From the NCBI GenBank assembly GCA_902613065.1, contig CACMFU010000005.1:1-64000 (forward strand): a DNA stretch of 64,000 nucleotides. The letters are read 5' to 3'. The stretch comes from an uncultured Pelagibacteraceae bacterium. GTDB taxonomy: Bacteria; Pseudomonadota; Alphaproteobacteria; Pelagibacterales; Pelagibacteraceae. Within the stretch, counting starts at the first letter, position 1, and each line of letters begins with the position of its first letter. Under the pieces are notes generated by a model. The model saw nothing but the letters and a program-made list of their open reading frames with translations. It was not told the DNA's origin and did no database searches. This document shows positions 43,087 through 53,937 of the stretch, piece by piece. The position numbers were made by a program, and so were the translations under genes.

Positions 43087-45143
43087 TTTTTTGTTTTTAC
43101 TAGTTCGGTATTTTCTAAATTTAATGCTAAACAAGTAATATCATCTCTTAATTTATCAGCACCCCAATTTAATTTAGATGCAATTCCCTCAACGATACTT
43201 GAGGGGTTTACTTCATTTAAATTTTTGATTATCTGTTCTACACCTTCTGCTCCCAATTCCTTTCCATTTTCTAAATATCCCTCTGTAACACCATCTGTAT
43301 AAACTACAAAAGTTTTGTCTTTTAGATTTATAGTTTTTGATACTACCATGCTTTCTGTAAAATATTTAACTATCCCTATAGGCGGTAATTCAGATTTTAA
43401 AAATTCGAAATTTAGACTTTTATCAAATAACATAATACTTTCATGACCAGCATTTACAAATGTGACATCTCCGGTTTCAGTGTTAAATTTTCCAAAAACA
43501 GCTGTTACGAACATTCCTTTAAATTTAGCTTCGACTAATTCATTATTTACTAAATAAACAACTTTCTCTAGTGGTATTGATAATTTAGATAATGCTCTAA
43601 ATGTAGATGATGCTTTTGCCATATACATTCCAGCCTTCACTCCCTTTCCAGATACATCTGCTAAGGAAAAATAATACTCGTTTTTACCAACATTTATTAA
43701 ATCATAATAATCTCCAGAAACATCTCTTGCTGGAATGTTTTTGGCATAAAGAAAATTTTGATATTTAGAGATTTCTGGGAATAAGCTTTTTTGTACATCT
43801 CCAGCTAGCTCTCTTTCTCTTAATAATTTCGTCTCTTTCTTTAAATTTTCTAGTGCAAATTTATTCTCTTGTATAAATCTAAAATAAAGACCAGTTAAAA
43901 AAGTTACGAGTATAATAAATATAGGGTAACTAATATCGATCAATTCTGCCCTAAAATAATAGAAAGCAAAGCCTGTTATAACAATTGAAAAAAAACCTAA
44001 AATAAAAACAGGTAAACTATATTTTGGTCTAATTTTTTGGGATAAAATAAATATAACTGTAGCTAAAATAATAGTTAGTAAAAGTTCTATTAAATAAATT
44101 TCTGGATTTCTCAGTAAATAAGATTTATCCAATATATTTTCAATTACATTGGCGTGAACCTCTACTCCTGGCATTATTATACCTAATGGTGTTTTAACTA
44201 AATCAAAAAGTCCTTGAGCAGAAGCGCCTATTAAAACATATTTATTTTCAAATCTAGATCTATCAAAATTTCCATCAAAAACAGAGCTTGCAGAAATATA
44301 CTGACTCTCTTGTGGTAATTTATATCTTATCCAAAGTAATCCATTATTATCAGTTGGAATTTTATGTGGTCTAACATTAATTTTTTTAATTCCTACTTCA
44401 TCTAAATTTACAAATAAATTTTTTTGTTTTGAGCCAACTCTGATCATCTCAAGACCTATTGTTGGGTAAATTTTTTTATCAAATGAAACAATCAGCGGTA
44501 AAGATCTTATAATTCCATCAGTTTGGTCCAAAAATGAAATTGAACCTAACCCTTGCACATTATTTTCAAGTAATTCAAGGGAACCAATAGAATTTGGATA
44601 ATTATAAACAAATTGATTGGGATCTCCTCCTTTAAATAAAAATCTAGCTTTAGGTTCACGACTATATTTTTTAAATGACTTTTCAGTACTTCCAAGTACT
44701 GCAAGAACAGCTTTAGAATTTCCTAGTTCTTTTGTAAAGTATTCATCGTGACTCTCTATATTTTTCAATTCATTAATTAGATCTAAAGATTTTAGATCAT
44801 AAGCTTTAATAAATTCCTCCGGTGATTGTTTATCTTTCTCGCTAAAAAAAACGTCAAATCCAATGGCTTTTGGTTCAGCTTCATTTATGTTTCTCAGTAT
44901 TTTTGCAAAAACTGATCTATTCCATGGGAATTGTCCAAATTTAGATAAACTTTTCTCATCTATATCTACAATTATAACATCGGAGTTCTGTTTTCTTGAC
45001 GGAAATACTTTCTGGTATAAATCAAAGCTCAAAAATGAAACGGATTTAACTATGTTTGGATTGCTAATTTTTAAAGATATTAAAAGTAATAATATCAAAA
45101 TATATATTAGATAATTATAATATTTTGATACAAAAGATTTCAC
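43083..45143 (-). CDS. CHASE2-sensor PP2C/SpoIIE serine phosphatase
   Basis: 686 residues. An N-terminal transmembrane helix (about 10-25) precedes a periplasmic CHASE2 domain (about 35-340), which contains VIIVDIDEKSLSKFGQFPWNR and YVLIGASAQGLFDLVKTPLG. Three membrane helices (about 350-420) and a short coiled coil (about 428-447) follow. The cytoplasmic RsbU/SpoIIE phosphatase domain has aspartates in DVSGDYY (D478), LADVSGKG (D496), YTDGVTE (D617) and RDDIT (D667/668). It senses an extracytoplasmic signal and probably dephosphorylates a STAS partner. It heads an operon with a TPR/barrel protein, a FecR protein and a secreted protein. Confidence 0.92.
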   Translation of the reverse strand: MKSFVSKYYNYLIYILILLLLISLKISNPNIVKSVSFLSFDLYQKVFPSRKQNSDVIIVDIDEKSLSKFGQFPWNRSVFAKILRNINEAEPKAIGFDVFFSEKDKQSPEEFIKAYDLKSLDLINELKNIESHDEYFTKELGNSKAVLAVLGSTEKSFKKYSREPKARFLFKGGDPNQFVYNYPNSIGSLELLENNVQGLGSISFLDQTDGIIRSLPLIVSFDKKIYPTIGLEMIRVGSKQKNLFVNLDEVGIKKINVRPHKIPTDNNGLLWIRYKLPQESQYISASSVFDGNFDRSRFENKYVLIGASAQGLFDLVKTPLGIIMPGVEVHANVIENILDKSYLLRNPEIYLIELLLTIILATVIFILSQKIRPKYSLPVFILGFFSIVITGFAFYYFRAELIDISYPIFIILVTFLTGLYFRFIQENKFALENLKKETKLLRERELAGDVQKSLFPEISKYQNFLYAKNIPARDVSGDYYDLINVGKNEYYFSLADVSGKGVKAGMYMAKASSTFRALSKLSIPLEKVVYLVNNELVEAKFKGMFVTAVFGKFNTETGDVTFVNAGHESIMLFDKSLNFEFLKSELPPIGIVKYFTESMVVSKTINLKDKTFVVYTDGVTEGYLENGKELGAEGVEQIIKNLNEVNPSSIVEGIASKLNWGADKLRDDITCLALNLENTELVKTKK

Positions 45144-45218
45144 AGTTAAAATTAATCTTGATTAAGCACAATGTAAAGAATTCAAATAATAAATAAATAT
45201 TATGTATGAAAAATTGAT

Positions 45219-46349
45219 TTAATAGACTGATATTTGTTCTTGATTATAAATTTTACAGCTCATTACTATACTAAGTCCCAACATAATTGATAATAAAGAT
45301 GATCCTCCATAAGACATAATTGGCAATGGAGCTCCGACTATTGGAAGCATTCCAAGGACCATCGCAATATTTACAAAAACGTAAAGAAAAATTGCTGTTG
45401 CAAAACCAAAACAATATAATTTCGCAAAGAAACTTCTTGAAACTAAACCAACATTAATAATTCTGTAAATTAATAAAATATATAAAAATAAAAGTATTAT
45501 GGATCCTAAAAATCCAAATTCCTCAGAAAAAAGAGTAAAAATAAAATCGGTATGTTTTTCAGGTAAAAATTCTAAATAACTCTGCGTTCCTTTTAAAAAA
45601 CCTTTTCCAAAAAATCCACCTGAGCCAATAGCTATTTTTGATTGAATTATTTGGTATCCAGCTCCTAATGGATCTCTGTCAGGATTAAAAAAAGTTAAAA
45701 TTCTTGATTTTTGATATGGTTTCAAAATGGAAATAGCAAACGGAAGAGAAACTAATAATAGAAGCCCAGAGTAAACGAAATATTTAATATTTAAACCTGC
45801 CAACCAAATTATAGCAATGCCACTTCCTGCGATTAAAATGGAAGTCCCTAAATCTGGTTGCTGAATGACAAGATAACAAGGAATTATTAAAAGTATAATC
45901 GGTTGAATCAAAAACTTATAACTTTGAATGTCTGAGCTTTGAATTCTATGATAATACCTTGCAAAACATATTATCACAGCAATCTTCATTAATTCTGAGG
46001 GTTGTAAATTTAAAAAGTATAAGTTTATCCATCTGGTAGCTCCTGATGCTGAAATTCCAAAAAATAAAACTATAAGCAATAAAATTAATCCAATAATATA
46101 AAATAAATATGCATTTTTATACCAAGTAGAGACTCTAACAAAAGATAAGGCTAAAAATAAACTAAAAAATACAGATAATCTAATTATATGATTTTTTGTG
46201 TAAAAAGAAAATTTTCCTCCTTCTGTAGAGTAAATTGCAAATACACTAATTGAGCCTATAGCTATAATTAATAATATTAATAAATAATCAATTGATCTTA
46301 ATTTATCTAAAAAACTATAATTGCTAGCTTGAATTCTTTCTCTTAACAT
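45219..46349 (-). CDS. rodA: Rod-shape glycosyltransferase RodA
   Basis: 376 residues with about ten transmembrane segments, SEDS family. Conserved features include YFLNLQPSELMKIA, IIQSKIAIGSGGFFGKGF and LPEKHTDFIFTLFSEEFGFLGS, plus the C-terminal PIVGAPLPIMSYGGSS. RodA polymerises lipid II glycan strands in lateral-wall growth together with PBP2. Its start overlaps the mrdA stop by 1 nt, and it is the last gene of the mre operon. Confidence 0.95.
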   Translation of the reverse strand: MLRERIQASNYSFLDKLRSIDYLLILLIIAIGSISVFAIYSTEGGKFSFYTKNHIIRLSVFFSLFLALSFVRVSTWYKNAYLFYIIGLILLLIVLFFGISASGATRWINLYFLNLQPSELMKIAVIICFARYYHRIQSSDIQSYKFLIQPIILLIIPCYLVIQQPDLGTSILIAGSGIAIIWLAGLNIKYFVYSGLLLLVSLPFAISILKPYQKSRILTFFNPDRDPLGAGYQIIQSKIAIGSGGFFGKGFLKGTQSYLEFLPEKHTDFIFTLFSEEFGFLGSIILLFLYILLIYRIINVGLVSRSFFAKLYCFGFATAIFLYVFVNIAMVLGMLPIVGAPLPIMSYGGSSLLSIMLGLSIVMSCKIYNQEQISVY

Positions 46350-48298
46350 TATGCTAAACTAGTATTTCCTTTATTAAATTGTTCTCTTAATTTATGTCGA
46401 TCAATAATCTTTTTAATTAATTTGCTTGCCAGCGGTGCTGCAGCTTTACTTCCAGATCCTCCGTGTTCAATAATAACACTTATTGCATATCTTGGATCCT
46501 TATAAGGAGCAAAAGCTATATATAATGCATGATCTCTTTTTTTGTATTCAATTTGTTCAGTATCTAAATCGAGTTCTCTATCAAGATCAGTAATTCTTCT
46601 TACCTGTGATGTCCCTGTTTTACCCGCAAATTGATATTTGGGATCGTCGAAACGAGATCTGTACGAAGTTCCATATTGCTCGTTTGTAGAACCAAACATC
46701 GCGTCTAATACAAAATTAATATTAGACTTTTTGTGATACATTCTTTGATAATACTGAACATTTATATCATCTAAGTAATTTCTTTCATGCAGAGGGAAAT
46801 TAGATTGATCTAATTTAATTTTATTTATTACATCCTTATAATTTATAGTATCATCTTTAATGATATGAGGTTTTATTTTATATCCTCCATTTGCAATTTG
46901 TGCAGTCATTAGACAAAGTTGAAGTGGTGTAGTCTGAATATAGCCTTGTCCTATACCATTAATCACTGTTTCCCCTAAATACCAACTTTGCTCCAATTCT
47001 CGTCTTTTCCATCTAGTGTCGGGAACCAATCCATTCTTTTCATCATTATAAAGATCTCCAAGCACATTGGTTCCAAGACCATATCTTTTGGCAATTATTG
47101 ATAATTTATCAACTCCAAGTAATCTTGCCATTTCATAAAAGTATATATCACAAGATTGTTTGATAGCATTTCTCAGCTTCATATATCCATGACCTTCTTT
47201 TTTCCAACAGTGATATTTTACTCCGTAAAGTTCATATGGATGCTTATGACCTTTGCATCTTATTGTTTTATTAGGATCTAATATTCCATACTCTAGAGCT
47301 GCAAGCGCAACTAATGGCTTAAAAGTTGAGCCAGGAGAATAAAGTCCTGCAATTGACTTATTTATTAAAGGTTTTAGTGAATTATTTCTGATTTCTTGCC
47401 AATCTTTCTGATTTATTCCGTGCGTAAATTTGTTTGGATCATATGTTGGAGATGATGCCATTGCAACAACTTCTCCAGTATATATGTCCATTGCACATAT
47501 TGAACCCGCTTTTCCCTTAAGTAACTCTTGGGCATATTTTTGAATTTCTATATCTATAGTTAATTTTACTTTATTACCCTGTCTCTCTTTAATGTAATCT
47601 ATTTGACTTATTCTTTTTCCTGATGCATTAACTTCATATCTTTTAATACCATAGTTACCTATTAAAATTTTCTCTTGTGAATTTTCTATTCCATATTTTC
47701 CTACTTTTAGACCTGGAACAAAATTTTCTTTTATCTCAGTTTTTTCAAGATCTTTAGGACTAGCATCACCAACGTATCCAACTACATGTACTAAATCATT
47801 TGCATAAGGATAAAATCTAGATGTTGATAATACTGGTTTTGCTCCTTCTAATTCATGCAAATATAAATTAATCTTTGAGAATTGTTCCCAAGTTAAATTA
47901 TCTGAAACTACTAATGTATCCCAAGGTTTTAATCTTTCTTTTTTTTTATATAATTTTTTTACTTGAAAGTTATCTAATTCAATTAAATTTTTAATTTTAA
48001 ATATTGTTAGATCAAAATCATTTATTTCATCTAACATTAAGTGTAACTGAAATACTCTATCATTACTTGCTAGTACTTTATTAAAGTTGTCCACAATTAT
48101 TCCTCTTTGAGGAGGAGTTTTCCACTCACGTATTCTATTTTTATCAGATAAAATTTCATATTTTTCTCTATCGGAAATTTGTAAATTATATAATCGTGAT
48201 GATATGCCAGCAAAAAGTAATATTTTTGCAGCAGCCAATATGAACATTCTCCTTGTTATGACTCTGCCTTTTTCTATATTTCTTCCTCTATTCAACAT
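46349..48298 (-). CDS. mrdA: Penicillin-binding protein 2
   Basis: 649 residues. An N-terminal transmembrane anchor (about 16-34) precedes the dimerisation/pedestal domain with PPQRGIIVDNFNKVLASN. The transpeptidase domain has SxxK in SPGSTFKPL (S324 and K327), KQSCDIYFYE (SxN equivalent SCD) and AGKTGTSQV (KTG). It cross-links lateral-wall peptidoglycan with RodA. It overlaps rodA by 1 nt and mreD by 11 nt. Its length and motif order match PBP2 class B. Confidence 0.95.
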   Translation of the reverse strand: MLNRGRNIEKGRVITRRMFILAAAKILLFAGISSRLYNLQISDREKYEILSDKNRIREWKTPPQRGIIVDNFNKVLASNDRVFQLHLMLDEINDFDLTIFKIKNLIELDNFQVKKLYKKKERLKPWDTLVVSDNLTWEQFSKINLYLHELEGAKPVLSTSRFYPYANDLVHVVGYVGDASPKDLEKTEIKENFVPGLKVGKYGIENSQEKILIGNYGIKRYEVNASGKRISQIDYIKERQGNKVKLTIDIEIQKYAQELLKGKAGSICAMDIYTGEVVAMASSPTYDPNKFTHGINQKDWQEIRNNSLKPLINKSIAGLYSPGSTFKPLVALAALEYGILDPNKTIRCKGHKHPYELYGVKYHCWKKEGHGYMKLRNAIKQSCDIYFYEMARLLGVDKLSIIAKRYGLGTNVLGDLYNDEKNGLVPDTRWKRRELEQSWYLGETVINGIGQGYIQTTPLQLCLMTAQIANGGYKIKPHIIKDDTINYKDVINKIKLDQSNFPLHERNYLDDINVQYYQRMYHKKSNINFVLDAMFGSTNEQYGTSYRSRFDDPKYQFAGKTGTSQVRRITDLDRELDLDTEQIEYKKRDHALYIAFAPYKDPRYAISVIIEHGGSGSKAAAPLASKLIKKIIDRHKLREQFNKGNTSLA

Positions 48299-48809
48299 TT
48301 TTTTGTTTTAAACCTAGTAAATAAATTTGATTAAATAATTTTGCCACTACTGGATAAATTAGAAATGAAAAAAAAGCAGCTGACATTAATGCCCCGTACC
48401 TAATATTTTCATCAAAGAAAATAGATAACACTGTAAAATGAATTGAGTTGACAATTAATATTGCTATAAAAAATAGTATCCAATCATAAATTAAATTAGG
48501 AACCAATGTTCTTGTCCTAAAAAAAGATGCAATTACACAGAGCAAAAGATAATTTATGGATGAAACTCCAATTGGTAAGTTTTGCACAACATCATTGATT
48601 ACACCTGCAAAAAAAATAAGGCCGTAACCAAGCATTTCGGGCTTCTTTAAAACCCAATAAAAAACAATTAAGTGAATAAGATTAAAAGATATATTAAATT
48701 TGAAAATCTGGAAAGAAAATGAGTAGCCTGTTAAAGCAAAGAAAAATAATAAAATAACTGGAAAAGCATTTAACAAAAATTGATAAAATTTTATGTCTCC
48801 CCTAGCCAT
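48288..48809 (-). CDS. mreD: Rod-shape-determining protein MreD
   Basis: 173-residue membrane protein with about five hydrophobic segments. It carries the MreD-like segment LGYGLIFFAGVINDVVQNLPIGVSSINYLLL in its middle. Sequence conservation in this family is low, but the location between mreC (1-nt gap) and mrdA (11-nt overlap) makes the assignment firm. It is a component of the elongasome, thought to bridge MreC and the PBP2-RodA pair. Confidence 0.9.
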   Translation of the reverse strand: MARGDIKFYQFLLNAFPVILLFFFALTGYSFSFQIFKFNISFNLIHLIVFYWVLKKPEMLGYGLIFFAGVINDVVQNLPIGVSSINYLLLCVIASFFRTRTLVPNLIYDWILFFIAILIVNSIHFTVLSIFFDENIRYGALMSAAFFSFLIYPVVAKLFNQIYLLGLKQKNVE

Positions 48810-48810
48810 T

Positions 48811-49647
48811 TTACTTATTTACCTGCACATAATTTAGTTGATTTAAGTTACTAAAAAACTTTACATACTTTTTATTGTCCTGAATAATTATTTTTCCAAC
48901 AGGAATTGAAGCTGGAATTGTACCATCTGATCCAGAGGTATACACAATTTCATTTTCCTTTATTTGATTTTCTTTAGGTAAGTACTCTATTTCCGCATAC
49001 TCATCATTTCCATTTCCTGAAAGTATTGCATTAATTCCACTTGGCTCAATAATGATCGGGATTTTGCTATTAAGATCATTAGCCAGTAGTACTCTTGAGC
49101 TTAAAAAGTTAACATTTACAACCTTGCCGATGTAATATAGCCTGTCTTTAACGGCTGATCCTAATTTAACTCCATTTTTTTGACCTTTGTTAATTATTAA
49201 AGACTTTAGATAAGGACTTTGTTTATCTAATAAAATTTTAGTTAACATATATTCTTCAGAAAAAAGATCTCTTTCTTCTATCAATTTTTTTAAAAGCGCA
49301 TTTTCTGATTTATAAAAATCAACTTCTTTTCTAAGTGAGCTAAGGTCAAGGTCCTTATCTCTTAAAACTGAAAATTCTTCATACATACTCATATGATCTT
49401 GAAAGAGATAATATTTATCTTTTATGTATTTGAATGGGCTCGAAACAACATATGAACCTCTAAATATTATATCTTTTGTGAAAGATCTAAATTGGTTAAC
49501 TGGACCAGTTTTAAAATATTCTAATGATAAAACTAAAATAGAAATAATTAGAAGAGTGAATAGTGAAAATTTTTGTCTATTTCCTTTTTTTAGAAATGCC
49601 GAACGAATAGCAATAATGAAATCATCTCTACTCGTTTCTGTTGACAT
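48811..49647 (-). CDS. mreC: Rod-shape-determining protein MreC
   Basis: 278 residues. A cytoplasmic N-terminus is followed by one transmembrane helix (about 24-42), a coiled coil (about 80-115) and a periplasmic beta-barrel pair. The latter contains YLKSLIINKGQKNGVKLGSAV and SRVLLANDLNSKIPI, family hallmarks. MreC forms filaments that activate PBP2. It starts 5 nt after mreB and is followed by mreD. Confidence 0.93.
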   Translation of the reverse strand: MSTETSRDDFIIAIRSAFLKKGNRQKFSLFTLLIISILVLSLEYFKTGPVNQFRSFTKDIIFRGSYVVSSPFKYIKDKYYLFQDHMSMYEEFSVLRDKDLDLSSLRKEVDFYKSENALLKKLIEERDLFSEEYMLTKILLDKQSPYLKSLIINKGQKNGVKLGSAVKDRLYYIGKVVNVNFLSSRVLLANDLNSKIPIIIEPSGINAILSGNGNDEYAEIEYLPKENQIKENEIVYTSGSDGTIPASIPVGKIIIQDNKKYVKFFSNLNQLNYVQVNK

Positions 49648-49652
49648 AATAT

Positions 49653-50684
<1,032 letters not shown>

Positions 50685-50688
50685 TTAA

Positions 50689-52263
50689 TTATATTCCTTT
50701 CACTTTTTGATGTTTAATATTTTGAGAAGGTGCTTTTTTCTCACGTTTTATAAGCATTTTATTCAATGCATTTAAATATGCGTTTGCTGATGCAACTAAA
50801 GTATCTGTGTCAGATGATTGTCCTACTGTTGTCCTATCATTTTCTTCGATTTTCACACTAACAGTTGCTTGAGCATCTGTACCTTCGGTTACTGCATGAA
50901 CTTGGTATAAAGATAATTTTACATCGTGAGGAAATAATTTTTTTATACATTTAAATATTGCATCAACTGGTCCATCTCCTGTTTCAGTTGTATTTTTAAT
51001 ATCACCATATACATCTAATGTCATTTCAGCTTTTTGTGGTTCACCTGTTCCAGCAAAAACTTTTAAAGATTTTAAATTAATTGCATTAATTTTATTATCT
51101 ACAATTAAACTATCATCAACTAACGCAACTATATCCTCATCGTATATATGTTTTTTTTTATCAGCTAAAACTTTAAACTTACCGAAAGCAGCTTGGATGA
51201 TGTCATCTGTAAGATCTGAATAACCTAAGTCAGATAGTTTATCTTTAAAAGCATGTCGCCCTGAATGTTTTCCCATAACAAGTGAAGTTTTTTTAACTCC
51301 AACACTCTCAGGTGTCATAATTTCGTATGTTTCTCGATTCTTCAACATTCCATCTTGATGAATTCCTGACTCATGAGCAAAAGCGTTTTTTCCAACTATT
51401 GCTTTATTGAATTGAACTGGAAAACCAGTTGCATTTGAAACTATTTTAGAGGCTTTACTTATTAATTCTGTTTTAATGCCTGTATTGTATGGCATCAAGT
51501 CGTTTCTGGTTTTTTTTGCCATAACTACCTCTTCTAATGCAGCGTTTCCTGCTCTTTCACCTATTCCATTAATTGTACACTCTATTTGTCTTACACCCTC
51601 TGAAACTCCAGCTAATGCATTTGCTACAGCTAATCCAAGATCATTGTGACAGTGTGCAGATAATATTGCCTTATCTATATTTGGAACATTATTTTTTAAA
51701 TGTTTGATTGTTTTAGCAAATTCTTCAGGAATAGAATATCCAACTGTATCTGGAATATTTATAGTTTTAGCTCCACATTTAATTGCAAGCTCAACTGTTT
51801 TGCACATGAAATCAATATCAGTTCTAGTTCCATCCTCGCAGGACCATTCTACATCGTCAGTAAAGTTTCTTGCATATGTAACACTTTCTTTAATTGCATC
51901 TAGAACCTGATCGTTTGTCATTTCAAGTTTGTGTTTCATGTGTAAAGGACTTGTGGAAATAAAAGTGTGAATTCTAAATCTTGGAGCGTGTTTCAAAGAC
52001 TCATGACATGCATCAATATCTTTTTTAAGTGCTCTTGAAAGGCCGCATGGAATTGAGTTTTTCATTATTTTACTTATTTCAGAAACTGCTTCAAAATCTC
52101 CTGGTGATGCTATTGGAAAACCTGCTTCAACGATATCTATTCCCATTTCATCAAACACTCTAGATATCTGAATTTTCTCTTCGACACTCATGGAAGCGCC
52201 TGGCGATTGTTCACCATCTCGCATAGTCGTATCAAATATGTATAATTTTTCTTTCTCTGACAT
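50689..52263 (-). CDS. leuA: 2-isopropylmalate synthase
   Basis: 524 residues. The DRE-TIM catalytic barrel starts with FDTTMRDGEQSPGASMS. The substrate and metal motifs include LSAHCHNDLGLAVANALAG and GERAGNAALEEVVM, and HESGIHQDGMLKN follows. The C-terminal LeuA dimerisation/allosteric domain (about 390-510) is present, so leucine feedback is expected. It condenses acetyl-CoA with 2-oxoisovalerate in leucine synthesis. It lies downstream of the ilv genes and 4 nt before mreB. Confidence 0.96.
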   Translation of the reverse strand: MSEKEKLYIFDTTMRDGEQSPGASMSVEEKIQISRVFDEMGIDIVEAGFPIASPGDFEAVSEISKIMKNSIPCGLSRALKKDIDACHESLKHAPRFRIHTFISTSPLHMKHKLEMTNDQVLDAIKESVTYARNFTDDVEWSCEDGTRTDIDFMCKTVELAIKCGAKTINIPDTVGYSIPEEFAKTIKHLKNNVPNIDKAILSAHCHNDLGLAVANALAGVSEGVRQIECTINGIGERAGNAALEEVVMAKKTRNDLMPYNTGIKTELISKASKIVSNATGFPVQFNKAIVGKNAFAHESGIHQDGMLKNRETYEIMTPESVGVKKTSLVMGKHSGRHAFKDKLSDLGYSDLTDDIIQAAFGKFKVLADKKKHIYDEDIVALVDDSLIVDNKINAINLKSLKVFAGTGEPQKAEMTLDVYGDIKNTTETGDGPVDAIFKCIKKLFPHDVKLSLYQVHAVTEGTDAQATVSVKIEENDRTTVGQSSDTDTLVASANAYLNALNKMLIKREKKAPSQNIKHQKVKGI

Positions 52264-52279
52264 TGTAATTTTTTAGCTC

Positions 52280-52296
52280 GAGCATAATACATGCTC
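52280..52296 (-). promoter_or_regulatory. Small hairpin in the leuA leader
   Basis: GAGCAT / ATGCTC, a 6-bp inverted repeat with a 5-nt loop, sits 17 nt before the leuA start. It has no following U-run, so it is not a terminator. It could be an operator or a translational element, but short dyads of this size also occur by chance. Confidence 0.3.
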
Positions 52297-52314
52297 TCGC
52301 TCAGATTGCAAAAT

Positions 52315-52338
52315 AAATTGGGAAATTTAGCCCAATTT
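52315..52338 (-). terminator. Terminator after ilvC
   Basis: An 8-bp stem AAATTGGG / CCCAATTT with an 8-nt loop lies 11 nt past the ilvC stop. It is followed in the leftward direction by a T-rich TTTATTTTG. It fits a weak rho-independent terminator separating ilvC from leuA. Confidence 0.55.
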
Positions 52339-52348
52339 TAACATCAAG

Positions 52349-53380
<1,032 letters not shown>

Positions 53381-53388
53381 CTAATTAA

Positions 53389-53937
53389 TTATTTAAATAT
53401 ATCTGCACCTCTTGTCATAGCTACGGCTCCTGTTCTTGAAACACTCACCAATCCAAATTTTTTTAAATCCTTTGACATTTTGTCAATTTCTCGTCTTAAT
53501 GCTGTTATTTGAATAACATTCGATTTTTTTGTTTTGTCTAGTAATATAGGATTATATTTTTTACAAGCTTTCAATGCACTCTCTAATTTATTATTTGGAC
53601 CTACAATTTTGAACAACGCCATCTCCTTAAAAATGACAGCTTTATCCTCTCTTTTAAAATCTGCAACTTTATGAACAGGCACAAGTTTTCTTAATTGAAG
53701 TTTAATTTGATTAACTACTTGTGGTGTTCCTGTAGTTACAATTGTTATCCTTGATATCTTTAATTTTTCATCAACTTGAGCAACTGCTAAAGATTCAATA
53801 TTATAACCTCTACCAGAAAATAGACCGACAACTCTAGCCAATACACCGGCTTCATTGTCTACCCAAACAACTATGATATGTGTATCAAATTTCTCTTTTT
53901 TATTTGAAAAACTATACGCTGATTTTGAATTAGGCAT
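53389..53937 (-). CDS. ilvH: Acetolactate synthase small subunit
   Basis: 182 residues. The N-terminal ACT domain (about 20-95) has VWVDNEAGVLARVVGLFSGRGYNIESL, and a C-terminal ALS_ss domain follows. It is the regulatory subunit of acetohydroxyacid synthase and mediates valine feedback. Its start overlaps the large-subunit stop by 1 nt, consistent with equal translation. Confidence 0.96.
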   Translation of the reverse strand: MPNSKSAYSFSNKKEKFDTHIIVVWVDNEAGVLARVVGLFSGRGYNIESLAVAQVDEKLKISRITIVTTGTPQVVNQIKLQLRKLVPVHKVADFKREDKAVIFKEMALFKIVGPNNKLESALKACKKYNPILLDKTKKSNVIQITALRREIDKMSKDLKKFGLVSVSRTGAVAMTRGADIFK

